64,000 bases of DNA from contig KB912071.1 in assembly GCA_000383735.1 (NCBI GenBank), positions 1 through 64,000 on the forward strand, written 5' to 3'. The notes beneath the pieces were generated by a model. That model was not told the DNA's origin, did not search any database, and was given only the letters and a program-made list of their open reading frames with translations. How positions within the stretch are numbered: position 1 is the stretch's first letter; every line of letters begins with the position of its first letter. Shown here piece by piece: positions 1 through 8,644 of this stretch. The stretch comes from Verrucomicrobia bacterium SCGC AAA164-M04 (GTDB lineage: Bacteria > Verrucomicrobiota > Verrucomicrobiae > Verrucomicrobiales > Akkermansiaceae). The position numbers were made by a program, and so were the translations under genes.

Positions 1-95
1 TGTAAAAGCTGCCGAACAGCGGGCTCTTGAACTGGGAATCCCTTGGGTTTTCGCGCTCAGCACTCGGGCGATCGATTTTTTCCTGGGGCAGTTGG
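1..95 (+). repeat. Left copy of a perfect inverted repeat (at least 95 bp) inside argA
   Basis: Bases 1-95 equal the reverse complement of 16012-16106 without mismatch. Identity stops at base 96 (a here, c in the other copy). The repeat begins at the window edge, so its full length to the left is unknown. Both copies encode the same ArgA residues. Confidence 0.95.
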
Positions 96-199
96 ACTAT
101 GAGCCCTGTCCAATCGAAACAATACCAGCATCCCGGCAGGAAAGACTGAGATCGACAGATCGGGAATCTTTGGTAATTCGGAAGACTATATCCTCATAA
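1..199 (+). CDS. argA: N-acetylglutamate synthase, C-terminal fragment (5' end outside window or displaced)
   Basis: The open frame from base 2 to the stop at 197-199 encodes the last ~65 residues of an ArgA-type GNAT acetyltransferase, which makes N-acetylglutamate in the first step of arginine synthesis. Visible features are the acetyl-CoA fold segment FALSTRAIDFF, then the family's typical ending: a short strand, an IPASRQERL helix and a final RESLVI strand. This matches the conserved end of bacterial ArgA (R-x-S-x-V-L). Bases 1-95 are identical to the reverse complement of 16012-16106, inside the minus-strand argA at 16012-16945. That gene lacks this ending, so the two pieces look like parts of one gene. 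The stop lies 1 bp from the stop of the convergent DUF4340 gene. Confidence 0.8.
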   Translation, partial: VKAAEQRALELGIPWVFALSTRAIDFFLGQLDYEPCPIETIPASRQERLRSTDRESLVIRKTISS

Positions 200-200
200 A

Positions 201-2441
201 CTATTTTTCGAGAAGCCCTGCAGACAATCGCTGAACAGTTTCGGAATCAATGAGGAAATAACTCGGATTTGTATCAGTCTTCCCGAAGAGAAGCCTGTTC
301 GATTGACCCTCGATAATTTTTGAGATTTTGAGTTCGCGTTGCACTGTTCCAATCGGCTTTCCATTATCATCGATCTCCTCAACTAGAACGGCGATCTTAA
401 GATCCGGTTCGATGAGTCGGCTCGCGGCATCTTCGACTACGGGGCCAATCCATTTCTTGACTTCAATGTCTGTCAGCTTCTTGAGAAGTTTCTCGGCTTT
501 ATTTATATTGAGAAGCGCGGTGACATTCTTATTTGATCGAGTGGCTGACCACTCGGAGGCATAGAAGTTATAGCTGAGATTTAGGGGAGGTTGGCCCTTT
601 TTCTTAATGGAAAGACCATTAACCTCAAATCGATTAATATTCCAAAGGCGTTCGCCTCGCCATTGGTAGGCTTCAAGAGGCATCTGGCCGATATCTTCTG
701 CGCCAATTTCAATCACGTGGGGAGTATGATTTCCTTGCTCGTCGAGCCGATTTACGAAGAAATGTCGCGCGCTTACTTTTCCTAGATGGAGTGTGACATC
801 GTTGAAATCGATCACCTTGGGCCTGTCGAGCCCCAGCAACTCCAGTCCAGTTGCACGAGTATTTAAGTTATTACCCGGACGAGCCACGATTTGCAGTTCA
901 GGATTTTTCTGACCTTGCAACCCTGCTTCGTAAGCCTCTTCAGAGATCTCTAGCGGACGTCCGTTGTTTGCGCGACGAGCGAAGTATTGAGGACGGAGCT
1001 TTTCACCCACAACGAAGTTTGCTGGTTTACTGTCTTTAAGATTGATTGAAATTTTTCGAATAGGTCGATCAAGACCGTATTCGGATGGATCGGTGGAGGC
1101 GTCGTTCGTGAAGCCCTTCACCTCCTTTTTGAAAAGGGCCTGAAAGAGCTCGTTAATTTGAAAAATATTGGCAGGTCCATCGTATTTAGGTCCTCCTGAG
1201 GATCCGAGATCTTCATGCGATACTTTGGCATACCACCGTCGTGCTCGTTCATGAGGATTCATCTCGAGGACAAGATCCACCTTACGACCCGTGAAGTCGC
1301 TAATCTTGAGCGATTCCACCTGTTTAACCTCAAGGGAAGTCATTGTGCGGCTACGAATTAAATTCACGCTGCGGGGAATGCTATCAAGGATAGTGCCTGG
1401 TCCTTTTGGGACCAGAAGAACGGCTGATCGTTTTTTATTGGGTGCTTCTGAGACGACCACCGGAATCGCCGAATCTTGATCACTTTCTGGCGGATAAAAT
1501 ATCGCCTTGATCGGGTTACTCAGAGACCCATCTGGGAGAATGTATCGAACACTAATGATGTAATCAATGTTGTCTGGGAGAGGGGCGGGAAGCGCGAGAG
1601 CTGATTCATCGAGAACCGCGTTTGCTTGAAGGGCCGCTAAGCCTCCAAGAATCTTCGCGATTATTGAGGGACTGCTTGCAAGTTCGTAGGGTTTCGTAAT
1701 CTTCCACTCATCGTTTTTAGAAAGACCTTCCCGCTTTATCGTGATTTCGGAGTTCTTCTCTATAAAAGTGATTTCTCCAGCAAAGGCCGGGGAGTTATAA
1801 AAGACTCTATGATCTCGAAATAGCCGCAATTCCCCAGAGAAGAGGTCCCTCATTTTCACGGTTCTTAGCTTAGGATCCGCGAAGTCGGAGCAGACATAAA
1901 GGTAGCTTTCTTGATCTCCATCCGCCGGTTGTATGATGAGAGTTGGGAAGCTTGGAGGAGCTTTTGTTGGATCTTCGGATTTAAAGTTGGGGTCAAAGCC
2001 GCGCCAACTCGTATATCGACCCATCTTGAAGTGGCAAAGAGTTGCCCCCTTTTTATCAAATAATTCGACCTCGATTTTATCCTTACTGAGCCCAAATTCG
2101 GCTAGTTCTTCTACATCGTCACGTTCGATAATATCTTCAATTTGCAGGCGGGCCGCAAAATCAATGAGTGAACGAACAGTCCGGGCGTCGGCATAGTCAT
2201 CCCACGGCTCTTTAATAAGCCAGATTCCGCCGGCCTTGATAATTTCACCCCGGGTGCCATCGCTATTGAGGATATGGATGCCCCCCACGCTAGCTGGATC
2301 GAATTGATAAACGTTTTCCCCAGGCTTCAGCGGGGGAGCCCCCATGATAAAGTCTAAATTACCATACCGTTGGTGCATCACCGCGAGGAACCCCAAACTA
2401 GCAGTGATAAGGCTTATTAAAAGGGTGGGGAGAACTCTCAT
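201..2441 (-). CDS. DUF4340 domain-containing protein of a Gld-like ABC cluster
   Basis: A 746-residue protein with one N-terminal membrane anchor or signal (RVLPTLLISLITASLGFLAV), then a long extracytoplasmic region of DUF4340 type with repeated strand units such as VGGIHIL and ITKPYELAS. In Verrucomicrobiota and Planctomycetota this family regularly follows GldG-like proteins, and its biochemical role is unknown. A TTG at 2472-2474 is in frame, but the ATG at 2439-2441 is preferred: it begins the hydrophobic segment and avoids a 22-base overlap with the upstream gene. It is the last gene of the four-gene minus-strand operon that starts at 5722. The function is inferred only from this context, probably an envelope ABC complex. 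Confidence 0.85.
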   Translation of the reverse strand: MRVLPTLLISLITASLGFLAVMHQRYGNLDFIMGAPPLKPGENVYQFDPASVGGIHILNSDGTRGEIIKAGGIWLIKEPWDDYADARTVRSLIDFAARLQIEDIIERDDVEELAEFGLSKDKIEVELFDKKGATLCHFKMGRYTSWRGFDPNFKSEDPTKAPPSFPTLIIQPADGDQESYLYVCSDFADPKLRTVKMRDLFSGELRLFRDHRVFYNSPAFAGEITFIEKNSEITIKREGLSKNDEWKITKPYELASSPSIIAKILGGLAALQANAVLDESALALPAPLPDNIDYIISVRYILPDGSLSNPIKAIFYPPESDQDSAIPVVVSEAPNKKRSAVLLVPKGPGTILDSIPRSVNLIRSRTMTSLEVKQVESLKISDFTGRKVDLVLEMNPHERARRWYAKVSHEDLGSSGGPKYDGPANIFQINELFQALFKKEVKGFTNDASTDPSEYGLDRPIRKISINLKDSKPANFVVGEKLRPQYFARRANNGRPLEISEEAYEAGLQGQKNPELQIVARPGNNLNTRATGLELLGLDRPKVIDFNDVTLHLGKVSARHFFVNRLDEQGNHTPHVIEIGAEDIGQMPLEAYQWRGERLWNINRFEVNGLSIKKKGQPPLNLSYNFYASEWSATRSNKNVTALLNINKAEKLLKKLTDIEVKKWIGPVVEDAASRLIEPDLKIAVLVEEIDDNGKPIGTVQRELKISKIIEGQSNRLLFGKTDTNPSYFLIDSETVQRLSAGLLEK

Positions 2442-2452
2442 GTGAAAGAAGT

Positions 2453-4012
2453 TTAGGCGCGGCGTATATTCCAAACAAACATCGCAGTCAGAAACAGACC
2501 GACTGGAATGAAAAAGAGGACGATATTAGCGAGGAACTTAACCTCATCTTTAATGAGGTTAAGTTTTCGTCGCTGCAGGGTTCTTGGTCCGATCCCTATC
2601 AATTCCTCACGTCCAAGAAGCCAATAGGTTGAGTTTTTCACGAAGTCGAGTTGCTCGTTACCAAGACGGGTTGGATCTAAGAAGTCAGAGGTCGAAAGCA
2701 CGATCATTTTCGAGATATTGGGTGCTGTATTATCGGCATTGGCATTACCTCGGATAACAGCAGCACCTATGGAGAGGGGGCCGCTGTAGTCAGCATCGTC
2801 GTCATATTTAGGATTCCCTTCTTTATAGTTAGTTTCACCCCAGAAATCAGGCGCTGTCTCAATGAGACTGTACGCCTGGATTCGGTTGGTCACGAGGTCT
2901 TCAGCACCCTCCCTAACCTCAAGGCTGCCTACACGCCCTTCAAAGGGAACAGATTTCATTTCTAGACTTTGATTAATGCCAAGCCCGGCACCTGCTGTAA
3001 AGGTAGCGAGGACTTGATTCTCAGTCCGACCATTTCGGGTGCGGATAATCCGATCGTCGCGCGGAGTCACACCATTTTTACGCAGGAAGCCCCGCAAATT
3101 AACAGGGCGGGTAGTCGGGTTCAGGTATGCCATGATTGATGAGGCAGGACGCTTCCAGTAGTTCTCAAGGACATCAATTTCATTGGGCTCGAAATCATAC
3201 TCGGGTGCCACGATCACAAGCCCCTCAGCATTGTCGGGAATCTTATCGACCTGAGAAATCCTCAGGGGAAGCAGAAGGACATTTTGCTTTTGCAAAGCTT
3301 CACTGATGACCTGCAGAGGTGATCCGGAAACAGTAACCTCCAGGTCGCTTTTATCTTCAACAAGATACATGATGCGAGGTTTCCCCTCGATCGCAGATTG
3401 CAGCATCGAACTAAGTAGGTCCTCATCTTGATAGCCAACTAACCGTCTTTGTTTGTTTGCATCCGTCCGATTGATCACCATTGAACTTGCAGGGAGATAA
3501 CGCAAATGGCTAGTCACGTCTTCGGTCGCCTCGATTGAGCTGGCTGCTGCTCCCTGTCGGGCGTCGATAATGAAGATGTCATCCTCAAAAAGCCTATCCG
3601 CCAGCAGGTCGCCATAATTATTTTGAATCTCAAAGGCGCGATCTTTGTCTCGGATGGGATCGAGGTATTCTAGTTTAACTTTACCGTTAGAGAGCCGTTC
3701 ATATTCTTGGACGACCGGTCGGAGACGGGAGTAATAAGGGGAGGTTTTCCGGAGCGCTGCAATAATCTTAATTGGCATTTCCCGTTCCTGCACACCCGAA
3801 GAGACGAGAAGTTTTCGGGTTGCGTCTGAAAGAGTAAAGTCGTTGTTCTGAGTTAGATCGAATCGCGTATGGTAAGTTAGCGTGAGATAGTAAATGAAGC
3901 CCAGCGAAAGGAGCGCGAAAACCACCTGGAGGATTGCACGCAACCCCAGCCCCAACCGCTTTACCGGTTGGGGCGGTGGCGCCATATCGAAATTGGAATC
4001 TGTATCAGCCAT
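2453..4012 (-). CDS. GldG-like ABC transporter auxiliary protein
   Basis: A 519-residue protein with a membrane segment near residues 26-46, a long extracytoplasmic ABC_transp_aux/GldG-type domain, and a C-terminal membrane helix (FLANIVLFFIPVGLFLTAMF). Family hallmarks include the TRFDLTQNNDFTLSDATRKLL region straight after the first helix, where the Gld family has its L-T-x-x-x-x-F-T-L-S motif. In Bacteroidota GldA, GldF and GldG form an ABC complex tied to gliding; outside that phylum the role is unknown and gliding should not be assumed. It starts 12 bp after the permease stop, which points to translational coupling. Confidence 0.88.
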   Translation of the reverse strand: MADTDSNFDMAPPPQPVKRLGLGLRAILQVVFALLSLGFIYYLTLTYHTRFDLTQNNDFTLSDATRKLLVSSGVQEREMPIKIIAALRKTSPYYSRLRPVVQEYERLSNGKVKLEYLDPIRDKDRAFEIQNNYGDLLADRLFEDDIFIIDARQGAAASSIEATEDVTSHLRYLPASSMVINRTDANKQRRLVGYQDEDLLSSMLQSAIEGKPRIMYLVEDKSDLEVTVSGSPLQVISEALQKQNVLLLPLRISQVDKIPDNAEGLVIVAPEYDFEPNEIDVLENYWKRPASSIMAYLNPTTRPVNLRGFLRKNGVTPRDDRIIRTRNGRTENQVLATFTAGAGLGINQSLEMKSVPFEGRVGSLEVREGAEDLVTNRIQAYSLIETAPDFWGETNYKEGNPKYDDDADYSGPLSIGAAVIRGNANADNTAPNISKMIVLSTSDFLDPTRLGNEQLDFVKNSTYWLLGREELIGIGPRTLQRRKLNLIKDEVKFLANIVLFFIPVGLFLTAMFVWNIRRA

Positions 4013-4024
4013 AGTTGCTAAAAA

Positions 4025-4777
4025 TCAGGGTTTCCAACGTCGGAAATCCAAGAGGTGAAAGGTGAGAAATAGAAAGAAAACACTTGTTGATAAATAGAAG
4101 ACAACTGTTCTGGTATCGATAAGGCCCCGAGAAAATTCACGGAGGTGGTTTTGGGAAGAGATGAACTCAAAGAAAGGAGCCGCAGGAATCTGATCCCCAA
4201 ATAGTAGGGGAATAAACCCCAGAAAAATGTGGAAGATGAGAATCGCGGTGCAAACTACACCGGCGATAATCTGACTCGAGGTCAGGGCAGATGCTAGGCA
4301 ACCGAAGGCGGTAAAGAGCATGCCCATCAAGGCAATTACAGTAATAGCACCTACCAATTCTCCATTGGTGAAAGGAGGCGGCACATCAGTTACGACGGTA
4401 AAAAGGTAAAAGTGAACTACCGCCACAATCCAGAGAGAAAGGAAGGTCGTGTAAGCAGCTGAAAACTTAGATAGAATTACCTGCCAAGTACGGACCGGAG
4501 CTGTGAGGAGTCCCTCAATGGTCCCTGAACGATTCTCTTCAGAAAACAGACGCATGGTAAGAACTGGGAACAAAAAGAGAAAATAAATTCCAAAAATTGG
4601 TGAAGTAAAGGTGACGAAAACGAGGCTCTCAGGAATAGCATTATCCGAAAATTGCTTAAAGGTAGCAGTGAGAGCGAAGCCTTGCATAAGAGCTGCAAAG
4701 CAAAGAATGAGCCAACCGAAGGGGCTGAGGAAATATGATTTTAATTCCTTAAAATAGAGAATCCGAAAAATACGCAT
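4025..4777 (-). CDS. ABC-2 type transporter permease (GldF-like)
   Basis: A 250-residue integral membrane protein with about six hydrophobic segments: 18-38, 53-77, 100-125, 140-165, 172-198 and the C-terminus. The sequence LFSEENRSGTIEGLLTAPV is the conserved cytoplasmic loop of ABC-2 permeases of the NosY/GldF type (E-E-x-x-x-G-T-x-E-x-L-L-x-x-P). It probably pairs with the ATPase encoded 12 bp upstream. The substrate cannot be told from sequence. Confidence 0.9.
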   Translation of the reverse strand: MRIFRILYFKELKSYFLSPFGWLILCFAALMQGFALTATFKQFSDNAIPESLVFVTFTSPIFGIYFLFLFPVLTMRLFSEENRSGTIEGLLTAPVRTWQVILSKFSAAYTTFLSLWIVAVVHFYLFTVVTDVPPPFTNGELVGAITVIALMGMLFTAFGCLASALTSSQIIAGVVCTAILIFHIFLGFIPLLFGDQIPAAPFFEFISSQNHLREFSRGLIDTRTVVFYLSTSVFFLFLTFHLLDFRRWKP

Positions 4778-4789
4778 GAGAATGATGAC

Positions 4790-5722
4790 TTAATCTTTGC
4801 GGGTGAGTTCAATGAAAACCTCTTCGAGCGTGCCAATCCGGCGGCTCAGAGAACGGAGGGGCCACTTTTTCTCGGCAGCAAGATTTGCAATCTTTAAGCG
4901 GGTGTCGGTTTTTGGTGCCGCAAAAACAGTAAAACGATTCCAGCCCCCTTGAATTGATTCACCGACCACGCGGGTGATCTCTTCGAATTCTGACATAATT
5001 CCTTCGACTTCGCTTCTTGGAGCTTTGAGTTCGACGGTGACCCGCCCAGCCCTCCGCATCGAGCTGACAAGATTCTCTGGTGTATCGGCGGCCTTAATCT
5101 TACCTTCATCGATAATCACAACCTTGTTACAGGTCATTTCGACTTCGCTTAAAATGTGAGTTGAAATTAGGATGGTGTGCTTCTCACCAAGATTTTTAAT
5201 TAGGCTACGAATTGCTCGGATTTGATTTGGGTCTAGGCCGTTCGTTGGCTCGTCCAATATCAGCAAATCAGGCTCGTGAATAAGTGCGTCCGCGAGCCCA
5301 ACTCGCTGACGGTAGCCTTTAGAAAGAGTCTTGATCATTTTTCGGCGGACATGAGTGAGACCGCAGGTTTCCATGACCTCGGATAAGCGCTTGCGAAGTC
5401 GACTCCTCGATAGCCCTTTAAGCCCTCCACGGAATCGAAGGTATTCTTTTACCCTCATATCTGTGTAAAGGGGCACATTTTCAGGCATATAGCCAATTCG
5501 CTTCCGCACCTCGAGGGACTCACGGAAAATATCCTTCCCTGCAATCCGCGCTGCACCCGATGTCGGCGGCAGGAAGCCAGTTAACATTTTAAGAGTAGTT
5601 GACTTTCCTGCGCCGTTTGGGCCCAGAAAGCCGACTATTTCGCCCCGAGTGACCTCGAAAGAGATTTGATCGACGGCCTTGTGGCGTCCATAGCTTTTAC
5701 TGAGATTTGAAATCTCGATCAT
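4790..5722 (-). CDS. ABC transporter ATP-binding protein (GldA-like)
   Basis: A 310-residue ABC ATPase. Walker A is GPNGAGKST near residue 35, the signature is LSKGYRQRVGLA, Walker B is LLILDEPTNGLDP, and the switch His is in ISTHILSEVE. A C-terminal extension of about 90 residues (VTVELKAPRSEVEG) follows, as in GldA and NatA-type ATPases. It is the first gene of the operon running leftward to 201, and its promoter should lie in 5723-5850, shared with the divergent 2-oxoglutarate dehydrogenase genes. Confidence 0.92.
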   Translation of the reverse strand: MIEISNLSKSYGRHKAVDQISFEVTRGEIVGFLGPNGAGKSTTLKMLTGFLPPTSGAARIAGKDIFRESLEVRKRIGYMPENVPLYTDMRVKEYLRFRGGLKGLSRSRLRKRLSEVMETCGLTHVRRKMIKTLSKGYRQRVGLADALIHEPDLLILDEPTNGLDPNQIRAIRSLIKNLGEKHTILISTHILSEVEMTCNKVVIIDEGKIKAADTPENLVSSMRRAGRVTVELKAPRSEVEGIMSEFEEITRVVGESIQGGWNRFTVFAAPKTDTRLKIANLAAEKKWPLRSLSRRIGTLEEVFIELTRKD

Positions 5723-5850
5723 GTTTTTTTTTAGAGAATCGGTGGTGTGGGTTGACTCGCTCTGGTGTGCGCATTACCTAACGGTATTGTTTAAGCTGTT
5801 CCAAGCATGAATGTCATTCTATCGCGATAAACGTTCTTTCCTAATAACAC

Positions 5851-8637
5851 ATGTCCTCACATATCTCGCCCCGGCTAAATGCCGAACTTTTGGAGCAAAA
5901 ATATGCACAATGGAGCGCTGACCCGCGCTCTGTTGAAGAAAACTGGGCTGCGTTTTTCGAGGGATTTGAACTCGGGTCAACGGTTCCCAGGAAAGGGGGG
6001 CCTAAGGGAGAGCTTGTGGTGGGGGATGATTCAGCTCGACTTGACCAGCCTCTTTCCGAGGAACAACTTTCATTCCGAGGGAAAATTGTCAGTCTGATCT
6101 ACAATTATCGGACACTTGGCCACACTCAGGCTCATATCAATCCGCTACAAGACTCTGGACCCGTAAACCCGCGTCTTGAGTTGAAGGCATTTGGCTTCAC
6201 AACGGAAGACCTAGGTCGAGAAGCTGCTACCCAGTTTTTCAGGGAAGGGCAGACGATTAAGTTAAGCGATTTGGAAACCTCGCTCAAAGGGACCTATTCG
6301 GGAAAGACTGGCTTTGAATTCATGCACATCCATAATACGCAGGTCCGTGATTGGATTCGGCGACGGATCGAGGATAAAGTTCACGCGCCACCGATTAGCA
6401 ACGACGATAGCAAGAAGGCCCTTCGATGGTTGATGGAATCCGAGCTTTTTGAAAGTTTTCTGGGTAAGAAATTCCTAGGGGAGAAAAGGTTCTCTTTAGA
6501 GGGGAGTGAAGGACTCCTGATCCTCTTAAACCGCATCCTGGAAGGTTGCCCTTCTTCCGGGATTAAGGAAATAGAAATGGGAATGGCCCACCGGGGACGG
6601 TTAAACGTCCTCGCTCACTTCGTAAAGAAGTCTATTTCTACGCTCCTTTATGAGTTCACACCAAATTATGTACCTGATCTCGTTGCGGGGGACGGGGATG
6701 TCAAATATCACCTAGGATACGAAAAAATACGAAAATTAGAAGATGGTGAGGTTCGCGTAAGTCTCGCTGCTAACCCCAGCCATCTTGAAGCAGTCAATCC
6801 AGTTGTCGAAGGTAAGGCCCGGGCCCGCCAGCGTATGATTGGAGATGATGGTGCGAAAACTGACCGGAAAGTAGTTCTTCCTCTTTTGATTCATGGGGAT
6901 GCCGCTTTCGCGGGGCAGGGGCCAGTTGCTGAGGTTCTTAATCTTTCCCAACTTGGTGGCTACCGAACCGGCGGAACAATTCACTTGGTCGTAAACAATC
7001 AGATTGGATTCACAACCATGCCAGAGGATGCTCGTTCTTCTGCTTATGCGACCGACGTCGCCAAGATGATTGAAGCACCTATTTTGCATGTGAATGGTGA
7101 GCGCCCGGAAGAATTAATTTGGGCGGCGGAATTCGCTCTCGAATTCCGCCAAATTTGGGGCCGCGATGTTGTGATCGACATGTATTGCTACCGTCGTCAG
7201 GGCCATAACGAGACCGATCAAGCAGCATTCACTCAACCCCACATCTGTCGTAGGATTTCAGGGCGCAAGACCGTTGGCCAACTTTATCTCGACGAGTTGA
7301 TTGCCTCCGCAGTTCTTACTGTTCAAGAAGGGCAGGAAATTCACGACGAAATCTGGGATGGGCTTGACGCTGGGCTCGAAGAGATGCGCAAGAACGAACA
7401 GGAAGGGAACCGTAATATTTACACTGGGTCCACTGCAGAGACACAGCCACCGTATTCCCATGATCCCATTGTGACTGGGATTCCGTTAGATCGTCTTCAG
7501 CATATCGGCAGAGTTCTTACAACGATTCCAGAAGGGTTTCAGCTTCATCCAACGCTTGCTAAACGCTTTGTGCCACGCCGCGGCGAGGCTTTGGTGAATG
7601 GAGGTCCGTTCGACTGGGCCTTTGCAGAGGCCCTCGCTTTTGGCGGCTTATTAACTGAAGGTTTTCCAGTAAGGCTCTCTGGCCAAGATTGCCGGCGAGG
7701 AACCTTTAGTCAGCGCCACGCGGTTTTGTATGATTACGAAACACGAGAGCGTTACGTCCCTCTGAGCAATCTAAGCGATGAGCAGGAGAAGTTCTGCGTT
7801 TATAATAGCCTCCTTTCTGAAGCTGCTGTGCTTGGATTCGATTATGGTTACACTCTAGGTTGCCCGAAAATGTTAATTATTTGGGAAGCGCAATTTGGTG
7901 ACTTCGCGAATGGTGCCCAGGTATTAATCGATCAATTTATTTCTTCTGCAGAATCAAAATGGCAAACTCCAAGTTCGCTCGTAATGCTTCTTCCTCATGG
8001 GTATGAGGGTATGGGTCCAGAGCATTCCAGCGCCCGACTTGAGAGATTTCTGCAACTATGTGCCGAGAAAAACATGATCGTGGGTAATTTCACAACACCC
8101 GCTCAATATTTTCACGCCCTGCGCCGCCAGAAACATTCTCCGACACGAAAGCCCTTAATTGTGATGACTCCCAAGAGTCTATTGACTAATCCGCGAGCGG
8201 TCTCGCAGGTTGAGGACTTCCTTGATGACACTTCATTTCAGGAGGTGCTCCCCGACAATTATGGGTTCGAAAAGCCAGAGAACGTCTCCCGTGTCGTATT
8301 CTGCTCTGGTAAAGTCTACTACGACATCCTTGCCTATCGGGAAGAAAACGGAATCAAGAATGTTGCGATCGTTCGTATCGAGCAGTTATATCCACTCCAT
8401 ATCGAAGCGCTTAAGCAGGCAATCAGTCCATACAGTTCCGCGAAGAAGTTTGTCTGGTGCCAAGAAGAACCTCTCAATATGGGAGCTTGGAGTTACATCC
8501 AGCCCCGACTCAAGAAGGCAACTGGCCGAAGAGCTCGTTATGCGGGCCGCGATCGTGCTTCAAGTCCTTCTACCGGCTCCAAAGCCGTCCATAAACGCGA
8601 GCAAAAGATGCTCTGCGAAGAAGCCTTTTCAGTTTAA
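5851..8637 (+). CDS. sucA: 2-oxoglutarate dehydrogenase E1 component
   Basis: A 928-residue thiamine-diphosphate enzyme of the TCA cycle that decarboxylates 2-oxoglutarate and passes the succinyl group to the E2 lipoyl arm. Seen are the N-terminal E2-interaction helix (NAELLEQKYAQWSADP), the MGMAHRGRLNVLAH block, HGDAAFAGQG, the ThDP/Mg region and GHNETDQAAFTQP, and the C-terminal transketolase domain ending with WCQEEPLNMGAW. Length is that of a standard E1o. The E2 gene follows after 7 bp. No clear Shine-Dalgarno sequence precedes the ATG. It is divergent from the ABC operon. Confidence 0.96.
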   Translation: MSSHISPRLNAELLEQKYAQWSADPRSVEENWAAFFEGFELGSTVPRKGGPKGELVVGDDSARLDQPLSEEQLSFRGKIVSLIYNYRTLGHTQAHINPLQDSGPVNPRLELKAFGFTTEDLGREAATQFFREGQTIKLSDLETSLKGTYSGKTGFEFMHIHNTQVRDWIRRRIEDKVHAPPISNDDSKKALRWLMESELFESFLGKKFLGEKRFSLEGSEGLLILLNRILEGCPSSGIKEIEMGMAHRGRLNVLAHFVKKSISTLLYEFTPNYVPDLVAGDGDVKYHLGYEKIRKLEDGEVRVSLAANPSHLEAVNPVVEGKARARQRMIGDDGAKTDRKVVLPLLIHGDAAFAGQGPVAEVLNLSQLGGYRTGGTIHLVVNNQIGFTTMPEDARSSAYATDVAKMIEAPILHVNGERPEELIWAAEFALEFRQIWGRDVVIDMYCYRRQGHNETDQAAFTQPHICRRISGRKTVGQLYLDELIASAVLTVQEGQEIHDEIWDGLDAGLEEMRKNEQEGNRNIYTGSTAETQPPYSHDPIVTGIPLDRLQHIGRVLTTIPEGFQLHPTLAKRFVPRRGEALVNGGPFDWAFAEALAFGGLLTEGFPVRLSGQDCRRGTFSQRHAVLYDYETRERYVPLSNLSDEQEKFCVYNSLLSEAAVLGFDYGYTLGCPKMLIIWEAQFGDFANGAQVLIDQFISSAESKWQTPSSLVMLLPHGYEGMGPEHSSARLERFLQLCAEKNMIVGNFTTPAQYFHALRRQKHSPTRKPLIVMTPKSLLTNPRAVSQVEDFLDDTSFQEVLPDNYGFEKPENVSRVVFCSGKVYYDILAYREENGIKNVAIVRIEQLYPLHIEALKQAISPYSSAKKFVWCQEEPLNMGAWSYIQPRLKKATGRRARYAGRDRASSPSTGSKAVHKREQKMLCEEAFSV

Positions 8638-8644
8638 CAGACCA

